Origin: Carettochelys insculpta
Taxonomy: Eukaryota > Chordata > Testudines > Carettochelyidae
Direction of reading: 5' to 3'
Length of the DNA stretch: 64,000 nt
Assembly: GCF_033958435.1 (NCBI RefSeq)
Contig: NC_134142.1
Span: 96,667,001 to 96,731,000, forward strand
Below, piece by piece: positions 54,107 through 63,675 of the stretch. The translations under genes were made by a program, and so were the position numbers. The stretch's first letter is position 1. Each line of letters begins with the position of its first letter. Under the pieces are notes generated by a model that ran no database searches, was not told the origin of the DNA, and saw nothing but the letters and a program-made list of their open reading frames with translations.

Positions 54107-56142
54107 GTTGGGACTATCAGGATCATCCAAGCCTTGTCTCTCCTGGCTTTTTGCAGAACCTTGTGGATCAGCACTGCGGGGGGAAACGCGTAAAGCAGGG
54201 GGCCTCCCCACGGGATCGCGAACGCGTCCCCCAGGGACCCCCGGCCCAGCCCTGCTCTGGAGGAGAATCGTGGGCACTGTTTGTTGTGCTGAGTGGCAAA
54301 CAGATCTATTTGGGGAAACCCCCATGCGTGGAAAATGGGCCGTAGTAGATCGGGACGGATCTGCCACTCGTGGGTGAGCGCAAAACGTCTGCTCAACTGG
54401 TCTGCCTTCACGTTGTGCGTGCCCGGCAAGTAGGAGGCTCTCAGGATTATATCGTGGGCGATGCACCAGTTCCATAGGCGGATTGCTTCCGCGCATAAGG
54501 TACGGGATCGAGCTCCTCCTTGCCTGTTTATGTAAAACATGGTGGAGGTATTGTCTGTACTGATCCCGACGACTTTGCCTTGTATACGGTCTCGAAAGTG
54601 TTTGCAGGCGTTGAACACTGCTCTGAGCTCTAAAACATTGATATGCAGAGACTGTTCCGTGGGTGACCACAGTCCTTGAGCCACCTCTTCGCCCATGTGC
54701 GCTCCCCACCCTATGAGGGAGGCATCCGTAGTGAGGAAAACCGATATTTGCGGCTGATGGAAGGGTACCCCTGTTAGCAAGTTCCCGGGGTTTACCCACC
54801 ATTGCAGGGATTCGCGCACCCCAGGTGGGGGCGACACCACCCTGTGAACAGTGTGTACTGCCGGCTTGTATACACTTGCCAGCCAATGTTGCATGCCGCG
54901 CATGTGCAACCTGGCGTTCTGTACCACAAACGTAGCCGCTGCCATGTGGCCCAGCAGCTGCAAGCACGTCAAGACCGGCACCGTAGGGCTGAAGGTGATG
55001 ACCTGCACGAGGGAACCGATGGCTCGAAAGCGAGCCTCTGGAAGGTATACTCTCGCCGAGACTGAGTTTATGCGAGCCCCTATGAACTCTATGTCCTGTG
55101 AGGGGTCTATCTTTGATTTTGCCATATTGATAACCAGGCCAAGTGCGGAGAACGTGTTTGCTGTGACGCGTATCATGCGGAGAACCTCCCTTTTCGAGGT
55201 CCCTTTGAGCAGGCAGTCGTCCAGATACGGGAAAATAAACACCCCCTGTCTGTGCAGGTAGGCTGACACCACTGCCAAGGTCTTGGTGAAGACTCTGGGG
55301 GCCGAGGAAAGGCCAAACGGTAGGACCTTGTATTGGAAGTGTTCGTTGCCCACCATGAACCGGAGAAAACGTCGGTGAGCCGGATGAATGGTTATGTGGA
55401 AGTACGCGTCTTGTAGATCGAGGGCTGCGAACCAGTCTCCATCGTCCAGTGCTGTAAGGATGGAGGCAATAGTGATCATCCGAAAAAGTTGCTTGCGCAG
55501 ATACCTGTTGAGGCCACGAAGGTCTAAGATGGGCCTCCAGCCTCCTGTCTTTTTCTCCGTCAGGAAATACCGAGAGTAGAACCCTTTCCCTTGCAGTTGC
55601 TCCGGCACCTTTTCCACCACCCCTATGAACTCTAGGTGGGCCACCTCCTGCCTGAGCCTGGCTACATGGGAGGCCTCCTGGGGGTGGGGCTTGGGCGGGG
55701 GTCGCGGCGGCGGGAGCGACTGGAAGGGGATGGCGTACCCCGTGGCTATGATCTCCAGCACCCATTTGTCTGTGGTGATCCTTTGCCACTGGTCGTAGAA
55801 TGGTCGGAGGCGATGGTGAAAAAGTCGTTTCGGATGATCTTGTGCAATGGTGGTGATGGCGCAGCCCTGGATTTGTATGTCAAACTTGTGGCCTTTGGCC
55901 CCGCCCCGAGGACGTACGGCCCTGTTGTGAGCGTCGCCTGGGGGTTCTGTACTGCTGGTGCTGCTGATGCCGCCCTTGCTCGTAACCCCTGTGATACTGG
56001 GGGCGCTGTTGCTGGTATTGGTACCGCCTTTGCTGTGGGTAGTACCTTTTCTTTGAGTATGGAGGGGTGTAAATCCCCAGGGTCCTGAGTGTGGCTCTTG
56101 AGTCTTTACTGGAATGAAGGACCGAGTCAGTTGATTCAGCAA
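53938..56142 (-). CDS. DIRS reverse transcriptase/RNase H polyprotein
   Basis: 734 codons. Residues about 115-140 carry the DIRS-type entry segment WQRITTDKWVLEIIATGY. RT spans about 165-400, with catalytic Asp 242 in AALDLQDAY and the YLDD box at 306-309. RNase H spans about 465-590 with Asp473 (TTDAS), Glu505 (VLELRA), Asp530 (STDNTS) and Asp581 (KADQLS), a full set. A C-terminal region (IDLFATQHN...YAFPP...LIVPTW) corresponds to the conserved post-RNase H segment that in many DIRS elements is annotated as methyltransferase-like. The 5' end overlaps Gag by 263 nt in a different frame, so a frameshift, internal start or splice is needed for expression. Confidence 0.9.
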   Translation of the reverse strand: MLNQLTRSFIPVKTQEPHSGPWGFTPLHTQRKGTTHSKGGTNTSNSAPSITGVTSKGGISSTSSTEPPGDAHNRAVRPRGGAKGHKFDIQIQGCAITTIAQDHPKRLFHHRLRPFYDQWQRITTDKWVLEIIATGYAIPFQSLPPPRPPPKPHPQEASHVARLRQEVAHLEFIGVVEKVPEQLQGKGFYSRYFLTEKKTGGWRPILDLRGLNRYLRKQLFRMITIASILTALDDGDWFAALDLQDAYFHITIHPAHRRFLRFMVGNEHFQYKVLPFGLSSAPRVFTKTLAVVSAYLHRQGVFIFPYLDDCLLKGTSKREVLRMIRVTANTFSALGLVINMAKSKIDPSQDIEFIGARINSVSARVYLPEARFRAIGSLVQVITFSPTVPVLTCLQLLGHMAAATFVVQNARLHMRGMQHWLASVYKPAVHTVHRVVSPPPGVRESLQWWVNPGNLLTGVPFHQPQISVFLTTDASLIGWGAHMGEEVAQGLWSPTEQSLHINVLELRAVFNACKHFRDRIQGKVVGISTDNTSTMFYINRQGGARSRTLCAEAIRLWNWCIAHDIILRASYLPGTHNVKADQLSRRFALTHEWQIRPDLLRPIFHAWGFPQIDLFATQHNKQCPRFSSRAGLGRGSLGDAFAIPWGGPLLYAFPPAVLIHKVLQKARRDKAWMILIVPTWDRQPWFPLLLRLSDRPPMPLPVAPDLLTQAQGSIVHPHPQSLRLQAWLIHGSAP

Positions 56143-58120
56143 ACAGCTTCTGCAAGTCGAAGGGAAGGTCGATTATCTTCGCCTGCAGATCTCTCGGTAT
56201 GCCCGAGGTCTGGAGCCAGGACTCCCGTCGCATCACCACTGCAGTTGCTGTGGAACGTGCTGCCGTGTCCGCAACGTCCAAAGCAATCTGAACTTCCATC
56301 CTCGCAGCCGCGTAGCCCTCTTGCACTATGGCCTTGAGGACCGGCTTTTTGTCCTCTGGAAGCGAGTCCATGAGGGAAGTTAATCTGGCATAGTTGTCGA
56401 AATTATGGTTCGCCAAGTGCGCTGCATAATTTGCCATTCGCAAGGTTAAAGTGGAGGAGGAGTAGACCTTTCTGCCGAACAGCTCTAGCTTCTTGGCATC
56501 TTTGTCCATTCCCCCTGTTTTAAATTGAGATGTTTTTAATCTTTGCTGCGAGGACTCCACCACCAATGAGTTTGGCTGGGGGTGGCTAAACAAGAACTCC
56601 ATGCCCTTCGCCGGCACGAAGTATTTCTTATCCGCTCTCTTTTGGACAGGCGGAATAGTTGCCGGGGTCTGCCATATGGTAGTGGCGGACTCCAAGATCG
56701 CTTCATCAAGCGGGATTGCTACTCTGGAGGAGGCCGGGGAGCTCAAATTTTTAAGGAGCTTATGATGTTTCTCTTGCACTTGTGCTGTCTGGATGCCTTG
56801 CGTGAAAGCTACCCTCTTAAACAGCTCCTGAAACTGTTTGAGATCGTCCTTGGGATGGACGTCCCCTAAGGCCGTGGCCTCATCCGGGGAGGAAAACGAG
56901 GAACCGCTGGGGTACATTTCTTTGGACCCTTCCGGTTCTTGATGGTGATGGTGCGCCCTCTCGCTGGAGGTTTGCGAGGGAAAATCTCGTGGGTCCACGG
57001 CCAGTCCCCCCTGGGATGCTTGAGTCTCCGTCCCCGATCGCGATTGCCCTCGGGGGTACGAGGTAATATGTGGGGATCTCTCCCTGGTAGATTGCCGATG
57101 GTGTCCATGCCCCGCGTGGTAGGGACGACCATGGCAGTATAGGCACTGTTCCTGGGAAGGTGACCTTGACCATTCCCTTTGCACGTACCCTGTGTGTCTG
57201 GGAGAGGGGGATCGTCGAGACACTGGAGAGAGCGATTTTGCATAATAGTCCAGCGATTCAAATCCCAGGAAGGGCGAGGGTGGTGCCAGCCATGGGGAGG
57301 CTGATTGCAGGAAAGGAGAAGGGGGCTCCGGGTAGGCTAGGGGGGGCCCCTGCCTTCTGGTTGGAGTCTGCAACATGAGCGGAGGGCTGTGAGAGAAGAG
57401 CTCCACAGCCCTGTCTGGAGAGGGGCTGCAATGCCTCCTCTTGTGTGCAGCCTTCCCCCTCCCTTGAGGAGGTAACTCCGCCCCCTGATGGGCGGGGGAT
57501 CCCGGCCCCGTCGGCACCGTGCTAGGCACGCTTGAGGGCGGTGCCACACGTGCGGAGTCCTTCTGCGCCTGCAGGCTACGTGCCTGCGCGCTCTGCACCG
57601 CCGGTTCCCCGGGGGTCGGTGCCGCTGCCTGCGGTGCCGCTGGTACCGGCGCTTGCTTAGCCGCCGTCCTGCCTGCGGTGCGGGGCGGCTGGCTGATCAT
57701 CGGAGGCTGAGCCGCTTCCACGTGGCTCTCCGTGCCGCCGCCGATCAGCTGTTGCTGCGGCTGGGGGCTGCTCGCTCCTCCCGTCCCGCTCACTGTTGCT
57801 GCCGGCAGGGATCGGGTTGGAGAAACTTTCCTCCGTTTTTGCGCTGATGGAGTGAGGGAGGCAGCTTTCCTTCTAAGGGCCCCGGAGGGTCCCTCCTGCT
57901 GCGGCCGCTCCGGCACGTCTGGCTGGAGGGCCTTGTCAAGAAGCAGCAGTTTAATTCTCATCTCCCTGTCTCTCCGTGCTCTGGTCGTTAACTTTGCACA
58001 GAAGGCGCATTTTTGTGCCACATGGGACTCCCCCAGGCACCTTATGCATAGACTGTGCCCATTGGACACTGGCATCGCCTCTCGGCAGGACTCACATTTT
58101 TTAAAGCCTGAGGAGGACAT
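55880..58120 (-). CDS. DIRS Gag-like protein with N-terminal zinc-binding cluster
   Basis: 746 codons from ATG at 58120. The N-terminus holds an ordered Cys/His cluster (C9, C12, H22, C25, C28, H33, C38, C41), including CIRCLGESH, a motif seen in Gag-like proteins of vertebrate DIRS elements. A long Pro/Ser/Ala-rich linker follows, then a helical region at about 440-680 (FQELFKRVAFTQGIQ; MANYAAHLANHNFDNYARL) likely involved in assembly. The basic Gln/Tyr/Arg-rich tail (YQYQQQRPQYHRGY) suggests nucleic-acid binding. It ends at TGA (55880-55882), and the same frame continues open beyond it. The role as a structural protein is inferred from position. Confidence 0.85.
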   Translation of the reverse strand: MSSSGFKKCESCREAMPVSNGHSLCIRCLGESHVAQKCAFCAKLTTRARRDREMRIKLLLLDKALQPDVPERPQQEGPSGALRRKAASLTPSAQKRRKVSPTRSLPAATVSGTGGASSPQPQQQLIGGGTESHVEAAQPPMISQPPRTAGRTAAKQAPVPAAPQAAAPTPGEPAVQSAQARSLQAQKDSARVAPPSSVPSTVPTGPGSPAHQGAELPPQGRGKAAHKRRHCSPSPDRAVELFSHSPPLMLQTPTRRQGPPLAYPEPPSPFLQSASPWLAPPSPFLGFESLDYYAKSLSPVSRRSPSPRHTGYVQREWSRSPSQEQCLYCHGRPYHAGHGHHRQSTRERSPHITSYPRGQSRSGTETQASQGGLAVDPRDFPSQTSSERAHHHHQEPEGSKEMYPSGSSFSSPDEATALGDVHPKDDLKQFQELFKRVAFTQGIQTAQVQEKHHKLLKNLSSPASSRVAIPLDEAILESATTIWQTPATIPPVQKRADKKYFVPAKGMEFLFSHPQPNSLVVESSQQRLKTSQFKTGGMDKDAKKLELFGRKVYSSSTLTLRMANYAAHLANHNFDNYARLTSLMDSLPEDKKPVLKAIVQEGYAAARMEVQIALDVADTAARSTATAVVMRRESWLQTSGIPRDLQAKIIDLPFDLQKLFAESTDSVLHSSKDSRATLRTLGIYTPPYSKKRYYPQQRRYQYQQQRPQYHRGYEQGRHQQHQQYRTPRRRSQQGRTSSGRGQRPQV

Positions 58121-58287
58121 TGTTGGTGAGTCTTTGAGTTTGTTTGTGGGTACTTAGCACTTCTTTGTGCTGTTTCCCCGTCCGATGGCCTGCCTCCGCA
58201 GGAGGGCTGATGGCCCTAGCTCCCGGCCTCCGGCGCTTGTTACTGGGACTGGCTTGAGCTGTCCCTCCGTAGCTTGTTTGTTGTTTG

Positions 58288-58311
58288 TTTTTTTTTTTTT
58301 TTTTTTTTTTT
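58288..58311. repeat. T24 homopolymer in the DIRS leader
   Basis: A run of 24 T (A on the coding strand) lies between the 5' terminal repeat and the Gag start, beside TTTGTTTGTTG variants. It gives the mRNA leader an A-rich tract. Length is likely to vary between copies and to be error-prone in assembly. Confidence 0.9.
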
Positions 58312-58441
58312 ACAAAATAACAACCGGTTACTTATGGTATCCTAAGAACTGAAAAACTTTAAAGAGAAAACAAATAAAGTCGTTGAATACGCTATGTGGC
58401 TTTAGCCTAGTCGGATTCCGTCTGCAGCCGACGGCGGTTGA

Positions 58442-58607
58442 GAGGAACTGGCGGGGACCGGATCGCGCACATGGCCAGGAGCGCGCCAGGGAGCGGCGTG
58501 CGCCGGCGCATGCGCGGTCCGGCAGAAACTGCTTGGAAGATCCGATCTGCGGCGCCGGCCAAGCCGTCACCTATGGTGGAGCACCCACGGGGACACTCGA
58601 AGAAGAA
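58442..58607. repeat. DIRS terminal inverted repeat, right (5' end of element)
   Basis: Inverted partner of 52536-52701, from GAGGAACTGG to CACTCGAAGAAGAA. The outermost bases differ between the two ends (the left has an extra GTTACTCACC segment), as is typical of DIRS elements. Inward, a 240-bp leader with AT-rich parts leads to the T24 tract. Confidence 0.9.
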
Positions 58608-58608
58608 C

Positions 58609-60056
58609 AATTTGATTTTTTTCAAAGAAAAGTCAAACACAAGCAAACTGAAATATTTTGATTTGGATAAGCTCTCATAGTGCTTCATGGTGTTGTTTGG
58701 TTGCTTCATGTCCTGTTTCTCCTTCATATTCCACCACACACTACACTCCAACTAGGGAGACCACAGTAATCATTAGAGATATAGTCTAATCAGGGAACAC
58801 AGCCCATAGAAAATGGGGACATGAAGCTGATTTTTCTGGTATTAGAATATGGTTAAATATAGACTTTTTCATAGGAGATAAAACATTTTTCAACCAACTC
58901 TGATTGTAAACATGGACAAATCCCAACACAAGTCAGAATTTGATCACTGGGAATTCTCCCACAATTTTTGTCTAGCTCTAATTTCTATTCTTGTTCCTCT
59001 GGATCTCCATCCCCTTGCATGGTAAGCAAAGGCCCCATAAGAAAATCTTAATATGGTGCTGTATCACATGCTTCCACTAACCAAATTATGTTTGTTGGGG
59101 AGCAGCAGTGTTTGTTCACTAATAAAGCCCTGTACCTTGTGGTAGTGTATGTTGAAGCTGAGGATTCTCTTCCTTAACCCCATGCTGGCAGAGTCCGGAG
59201 CAGTCCTTTTATACAGTCGGACCCATCCCAAGGCTTTTGAACTTAGGCACCAATTCCCACTCAAATCTGGGACTCAGTCACTTAGAAATGACTTTCCATT
59301 TTCCTCACTTCCAGCCTGAGTCTACCTGATGATATACAAAACATTTCCAGACCTTCAGATTTGCAGACTTCACATAGAATAGACTGGATTTTAGTTCAAA
59401 ATACTCCTCTGCACCCCCTGAAATCCCTAAGACAGGAGAAATATGCACCTTTGCCAGTGTCTTACAATATTTTTGCAAAAAATGAACACTACATAAATGC
59501 ACTTGCATATTTACAGACATCTGACATGGCTGATAAATCTTCCAGTAGATCAAACCACAGAACAACTGATGAATAGTCATCGTCAAGCTGTTAGAGATTA
59601 GTTGCATTACCATTTCCCATAAAGGATTCGGCTTCTACCAGTTTCCAACCATGCAGGACAAAAAGAGACTTGTATTGTCAACAGTACATCTGTGGGCTTG
59701 ATGGGAGACTGATTTTGTGTAGCTGTACTCCACTGTCCCTTAGGAGGAAGCCTTTTCAATAATGCTAGGGGACCTGACAGAAAGCAGTTTAAGATATTCA
59801 TGGACAAAATACAAGGAAGTAGTTGAGTGGAGACTGTGCCTTGGAATTCAATGGCAACTTGAAGAACTTTTTCTAGATTTATACTTTTCTACTGATAAGC
59901 CAATAAAAATAAATTTTGTCATTCACCAAACTAATCCCTTACAAGAAGCCACTTATCTGAAAACGAATAAAAATATTTTGCTTTCAACAGCACCTTGTAT
60001 TTACAGATCTCAAAAAACTTTAGAATCATGGATAGAGTTGGCCTCAGACTACTCTC
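58609..60056. other. Unassigned spacer between DIRS and Harbinger
   Basis: AT-rich, open frames up to about 110 codons without domains. No gene supported. Confidence 0.5.
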
Positions 60057-60419
60057 AAGGGCTACGTCTACACGTGCAGCCAACATCGAAATAGCTTATT
60101 TCGATGTTGTGACATTGAAATAGTCTATTTCGATGAATAACGTCTACACGTCCTCCAGGGCCGGCAACGTCGATGTTCAACTTCGACGTTGCTCAGCCCA
60201 ACATCGAAATAGGCGCAGCGAGGGAATGTCTACACGTCAAAGTAGCACACATCGAAATAAGGATGCCAGGCACAGCTGCAGACAGGGTCAACGGGCGGAC
60301 TAGCGCTTCCGGGGCAACAGCTAGCCGCTCCCTTAAAGGGCCCCTCCCACATACACTCAGCCTGCACAGCACGCGGTCTGAGGAGCCATATAGGCACACA
60401 GACCCCGAGCGCCGCAGTC

Positions 60420-61845
60420 ATGGACCCCCAGCAGCAGCAGCAGCAGCTAGAGGTCCACCCAGCCCTCCCGGCAGGAGCAGGGCTTGCCCTGGCTCATGCC
60501 ATGTTGGGGGCAGCTGAGCACCTTCTTGCCCCAGGGGAGGAGATGCCCCCAGGGCAGCAGGGCTCAGCCCCTACCCCTGCAGCACCCCGCTCCACCCCCC
60601 GCCTCACACGCCGGCGGCTGTGGAGCTACCCCACCAGCACCGACTGGTGGGAGCGGCTGGTGCTTGGGGAGTGGGACGACGACCACTGGCTCCAGAACTT
60701 CAGGATGACCGGCCAGACATTCCTGGAGCTCTGCCAGTGGCTCACCCCCGCACTCAGGCACCGGGACACTGCCATGCGGCGTGCCCTCCCTGTGGAGAAA
60801 CGGGTCGGCATCGCTGTCTGGAAGCTGGCCACTCCGGACAGCTACTGATCCGTGGGGCAGCAGTTTGGTGTCGGAAAGGCCACCGTCGGGGCTGTCTTCA
60901 TGGAGGTAAGAGAACCCACAGTGGGAGGCCAGGCCAGGGCAGGACAGGGGGGCCAGGGCAGGGCAGGGCAGGGGGGCCAGGGCAGGCCAGGGCAGGGCAG
61001 AGCAGGGCAGGGGGGCCAGGGCAGGGCAGGGCCACGCACACCCTGCTCACCCCTCATTGGGGCTGTCCCATGTGCTTTCTCTGCAGGTCGTGCGTGCCAT
61101 CAACTCCATGCTCCTGCACAGGCTCGTGAGGCTGGGGGACCCACAGGCCACTGTCGCCGCCTTTGCCACCCTGGGCTTCCCCAACTGCTTCGGGGCTCTG
61201 GATGGGACTCACATCCCCATCCGCGCCCCGGACCACAGTGGCGGCCGATACCTCAATCGGAAGGGCTACCATTCAGTCGTCCTGCAGGCCTTGGTGGACA
61301 GCCGGGGACGGTTCCAGGACATTTACGTGGGCTGGCCTGGCAGCACCCACGACGCCCGGGTTTTCCGCAACTTGGGCCTGTGCCGCCGGCTGGAGGCGGG
61401 GACCTACATCCCCCAGCGGGAGATCCCTCTGGGGGACACCACCATGCCCTTCTGCATCCTCGCGGATGCGGCCTACCCCCTCCGGCCGTGGCTCATGCGC
61501 CCCTACACGGGCCACCTCTCCGCCAGCCAGAAGCGCTTCAACGAGCGCCTGAACCGTGCGCGCCAGGTGGTGGAGCGCTCATTTGGCCGCCTCAAGGGAC
61601 GCTGGCGATGTCTCCTGACCCGCCTGGATGCCAGCCCCAACAACATCCCCCAGATTGTGGGTGCCTGCTGCGCCCTGCACAACCTCGTGGAGAGCAAGGG
61701 GGAGAGCTTTCTTCAGGGCTGGGCCGCGGAGGCCGCCAGGGCACACGTGCAGCCACCTGCTGCCCCCAGTCGGCAGGTGGACCCAGAGGGGACCCGGGTC
61801 CGGGAGGCCCTGCAGGCCCACTTCGAGCAACAGGCCGCGGGGTGA
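60420..61845 (+). pseudogene. Harbinger (HARBI1-like) transposase, two exons, one premature TGA
   Basis: Exon 1 is 60420-60905 (162 codons, MDPQQQQQQ start) and exon 2 is 61087-61845 (252 codons). The donor GAG|GTAAGAG and acceptor CTCTGCAG|GTCGTG keep the frame. The N-terminal part has a helix-turn-helix-like segment (QTFLELCQWLTPAL...VGKATVGAVF). Exon 2 is the DDE_Tnp_4-type nuclease with conserved acidic residues in ALDGTHIPIRAP (D201), GSTHDARVF (D251), ILADAAYPL (D289) and VVERSFGRLKGRW (E325). TGA at 60846-60848 (codon 143) interrupts exon 1, and it fits a CpG transition of an Arg codon. Otherwise the coding sequence is open. The protein would cut and move the element and its MITEs. Confidence 0.85.
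60928..61032. repeat. GGGCAGGGCA/GGGGGCCA minisatellite in transposase intron
   Basis: About 105 bp of GGCCAGGGCAGGGCAGG variants fill most of the 181-bp intron. The tract contains no stop in the exon frame, which explains the apparently longer open frame through the intron. Confidence 0.85.
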
Positions 61846-62272
61846 ACTCTGGCTAGGCCCCCTACTGCCCGCCCCTTCCTCCCCCACACTCCTGCCCCAA
61901 CGCCCACACCATGGAGCACCCCACCGCCCCCCCCCCCACTTGTCCAGGAGAAATGACAGCATGAACTTGTGGGTGAACGTAAATGTTTTTTTTGTCTTAA
62001 CGAATTTTTTTTTTTTGGTAAATAAATAAATATGTGAAACGGAAACCAAAAAGGAGGGACAAACGTTCAACAAAAGCAAGATGTGCACAAATAAAACAAT
62101 ATACAACAACAAAGCAGAGAACTGTGCGCCATCAACAAAAAAGAAAAGCAGGGAGGAGAACGGGGCGAACTATTTACAGAGGGGGGACGGAGCAAACAGG
62201 GGCACCAAAATAAAGCAGTTCAACAAAAGTCTGTCCAAGAAGGGGAGGGGCCACGTCCCGGGCCCCTCGCCC
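61846..62272. other. Convergent 3' region of the Harbinger genes
   Basis: Transposase 3' flank with a C-rich run (61918-61937) and AATAAATAAATA at about 62021-62032, usable as a polyadenylation signal on the plus strand. The complement of AATAAAGC (near 62210) does not give AATAAA on the minus strand, and no clear minus-strand signal is seen. No other gene. Confidence 0.55.
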
Positions 62273-62811
62273 CTACAGCCCAGCACTGGGCGTGCCCGGC
62301 CGGGAGCTCCGCCGGGCCTGCAGTCTGGTCCGCGGCTGGGTGGGAGCGGGCTCCACCGGAAGGTAGCGGCGCCGGCGAGTCTCGGGTGGCTCCAGGGGTC
62401 CCTCGGCGCGGTGGCCCTCGCGGGGAGGTGGTGGGGCGACGGCGGACGGCCCGGCGACGGCTGGAGCAGCTGGTGGTGGGGCTGCAGGAGCGGGCGGTGG
62501 CTCGGCCGGCGCGGCATGGGGGGCCAGGTAGTCAACCAGCCGGTTGATGGTCTCCATATAGGCCCCCCATGCCTTCCTGCGCCAGGCCAGCGCCTGCTCC
62601 TGCAGCCGGAGGTGCTGCTCCGACACCTCCAGCTGACGGCGGAGGATGGCCAGCAGCTGGGGGTCCGTGGCCGCCGCCGGTAGCAGGCGCGGGGTCTGCC
62701 GTCTGGCCCTCCGCGGGGCCGGTCGTTCCTCGGCCGAGGGGCTGCCCTGGAGCGAGGGTCCCGGAGGGCTCTCCGGGACAACCGAGGCCTCGCCGGCGCT
62801 CTCTTCCGGTC
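62273..62811 (-). CDS. Harbinger Myb/SANT-like partner protein, last exon
   Basis: Open to TAG at 62273-62275. The start of the exon is set at 62811, after CATCCGAAG|GA, because that acceptor restores the phase-1 donor at 63676. The encoded tail contains a coiled-coil-like helix (LLAILRRQLEVSEQHLRLQ EQALAWRRKAW, then MDTINRL-like METINRLVDYLAP) typical of the C-terminal half of Myb/SANT-like transposon proteins. A Pro/Ala-rich stretch and an Arg-rich end (RRRRYLP) follow. The DNA-binding domain itself should lie in an exon beyond the window. No lesion is seen in this exon. Confidence 0.65.
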
Positions 62812-63675
62812 CTTCGGATGGTGCAGGTGCAGGTGCAGGACACAGGAGAGGAGGGGGGAAAGAAGAATGGAGACAGGCGTTAGTGTGGGCCCCGAGCCGT
62901 AGCCTTTGTCCCCCGCGCCCTGTGCTGCAGGTTCCCCATCCCCGTCCCCGGGAGATGATGCTGTGATGGATGGGGTTCAGGGGTCCCCCTGCCCTGCACC
63001 CCGTCCCCTGGTGGGAGCGACTCTCACTTCACCCCGCAGGGTCTGAGAGCAGGAGAGCTTTCTTAGGCCACAGATGGTCAGTTTCTGGCAGGAGTGACAG
63101 CACCAGCTGTCGGAAGAGAGAGTCCTTCCAACCCGTTGTGGGGAGAAGACCCCAAGGGGGGCCCCTCTGGGATGCAGCTTTCCCACTCCTCTGGCTGGCT
63201 GCCTACCAGCTCTCCCTTCTCCTAGCCTCTACCTGTGGCCCCCGCCCTCGCCCCCCAATTCCAAGCCAGCTCGGCTCCTCCCTCCTGTTTGCTCAGGGCA
63301 GAGGTGTCACCTGCCAGCTGTAGCGCCAGGATCCTCCTTTGGCCCTGGGAGCTCCTCGGCTCTGGTGGCTCATATGTAGCCTGAGTCTCCCTTTGGCACT
63401 CCCCCCACTCCATCACATGCTGCTGCTGCTGCGGGGTGTCCCACCCCCTCCGCCCGGGGGCCCCTCGAGGTTCCGCTCCCCCCTGGCCCGGGGATGGGGC
63501 ATGGCACTGTCATGCAGGGTGGCGGGGGGCAGGGGCTGATGGCTGCAGTGCTGTGAGGGCCATGGCCCTAGTGTCCTTGGGGCCATGGCCATGTGAGCGT
63601 GTGGGGGGCCCTGGACACATCTCTGTTCCCCCCGCCCCTCAAGCCCCGGGGTGTCCACCAGAGAGGGGTACCTAC
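62812..63675 (-). other. Intron of the Myb/SANT-like gene
   Basis: 864 bp between donor CACAG|GTAGGTACC (63676/63675) and acceptor CATCCGAAG (62812). The pyrimidine tract TTCTTTCCCCCCTCCTCTCC lies 30-50 bp upstream of the acceptor, further than usual, so the exact acceptor could differ. GC-rich with no repeats of note. Confidence 0.5.

Larger units (their letters stand above)
52507..58608 (-). mobile_element. DIRS1-like tyrosine-recombinase retrotransposon, open frames apparently intact
   Basis: About 6.1 kb on the minus strand. It has a 5' terminal repeat at the right end, then Gag, RT/RNase H and tyrosine recombinase frames, an internal complementary region and a 3' terminal repeat at the left. 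Split inverted repeats and a recombinase in place of a DDE integrase define DIRS elements, which are known to integrate through a circular intermediate. All three frames lack premature stops over 746, 734 and 398+ codons, which suggests a young copy. No target duplication is seen, as expected for recombinase insertion. Promoter and activity cannot be judged from sequence. Confidence 0.9.

Noticed and set aside
54107..55789. N-terminal two thirds of the 959-codon frame as a real protein
   Set aside because: No recognisable domain. It overlaps the strongly conserved RT/RNase H frame and reads like its frame-shifted shadow. Only the recombinase part is annotated as CDS, with the open frame kept as a finding.
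60852..61856. 334-codon frame running through the Harbinger intron
   Set aside because: It is the exon 1 frame read through the stop-free minisatellite intron. After 61087 it departs from the conserved exon 2 frame.
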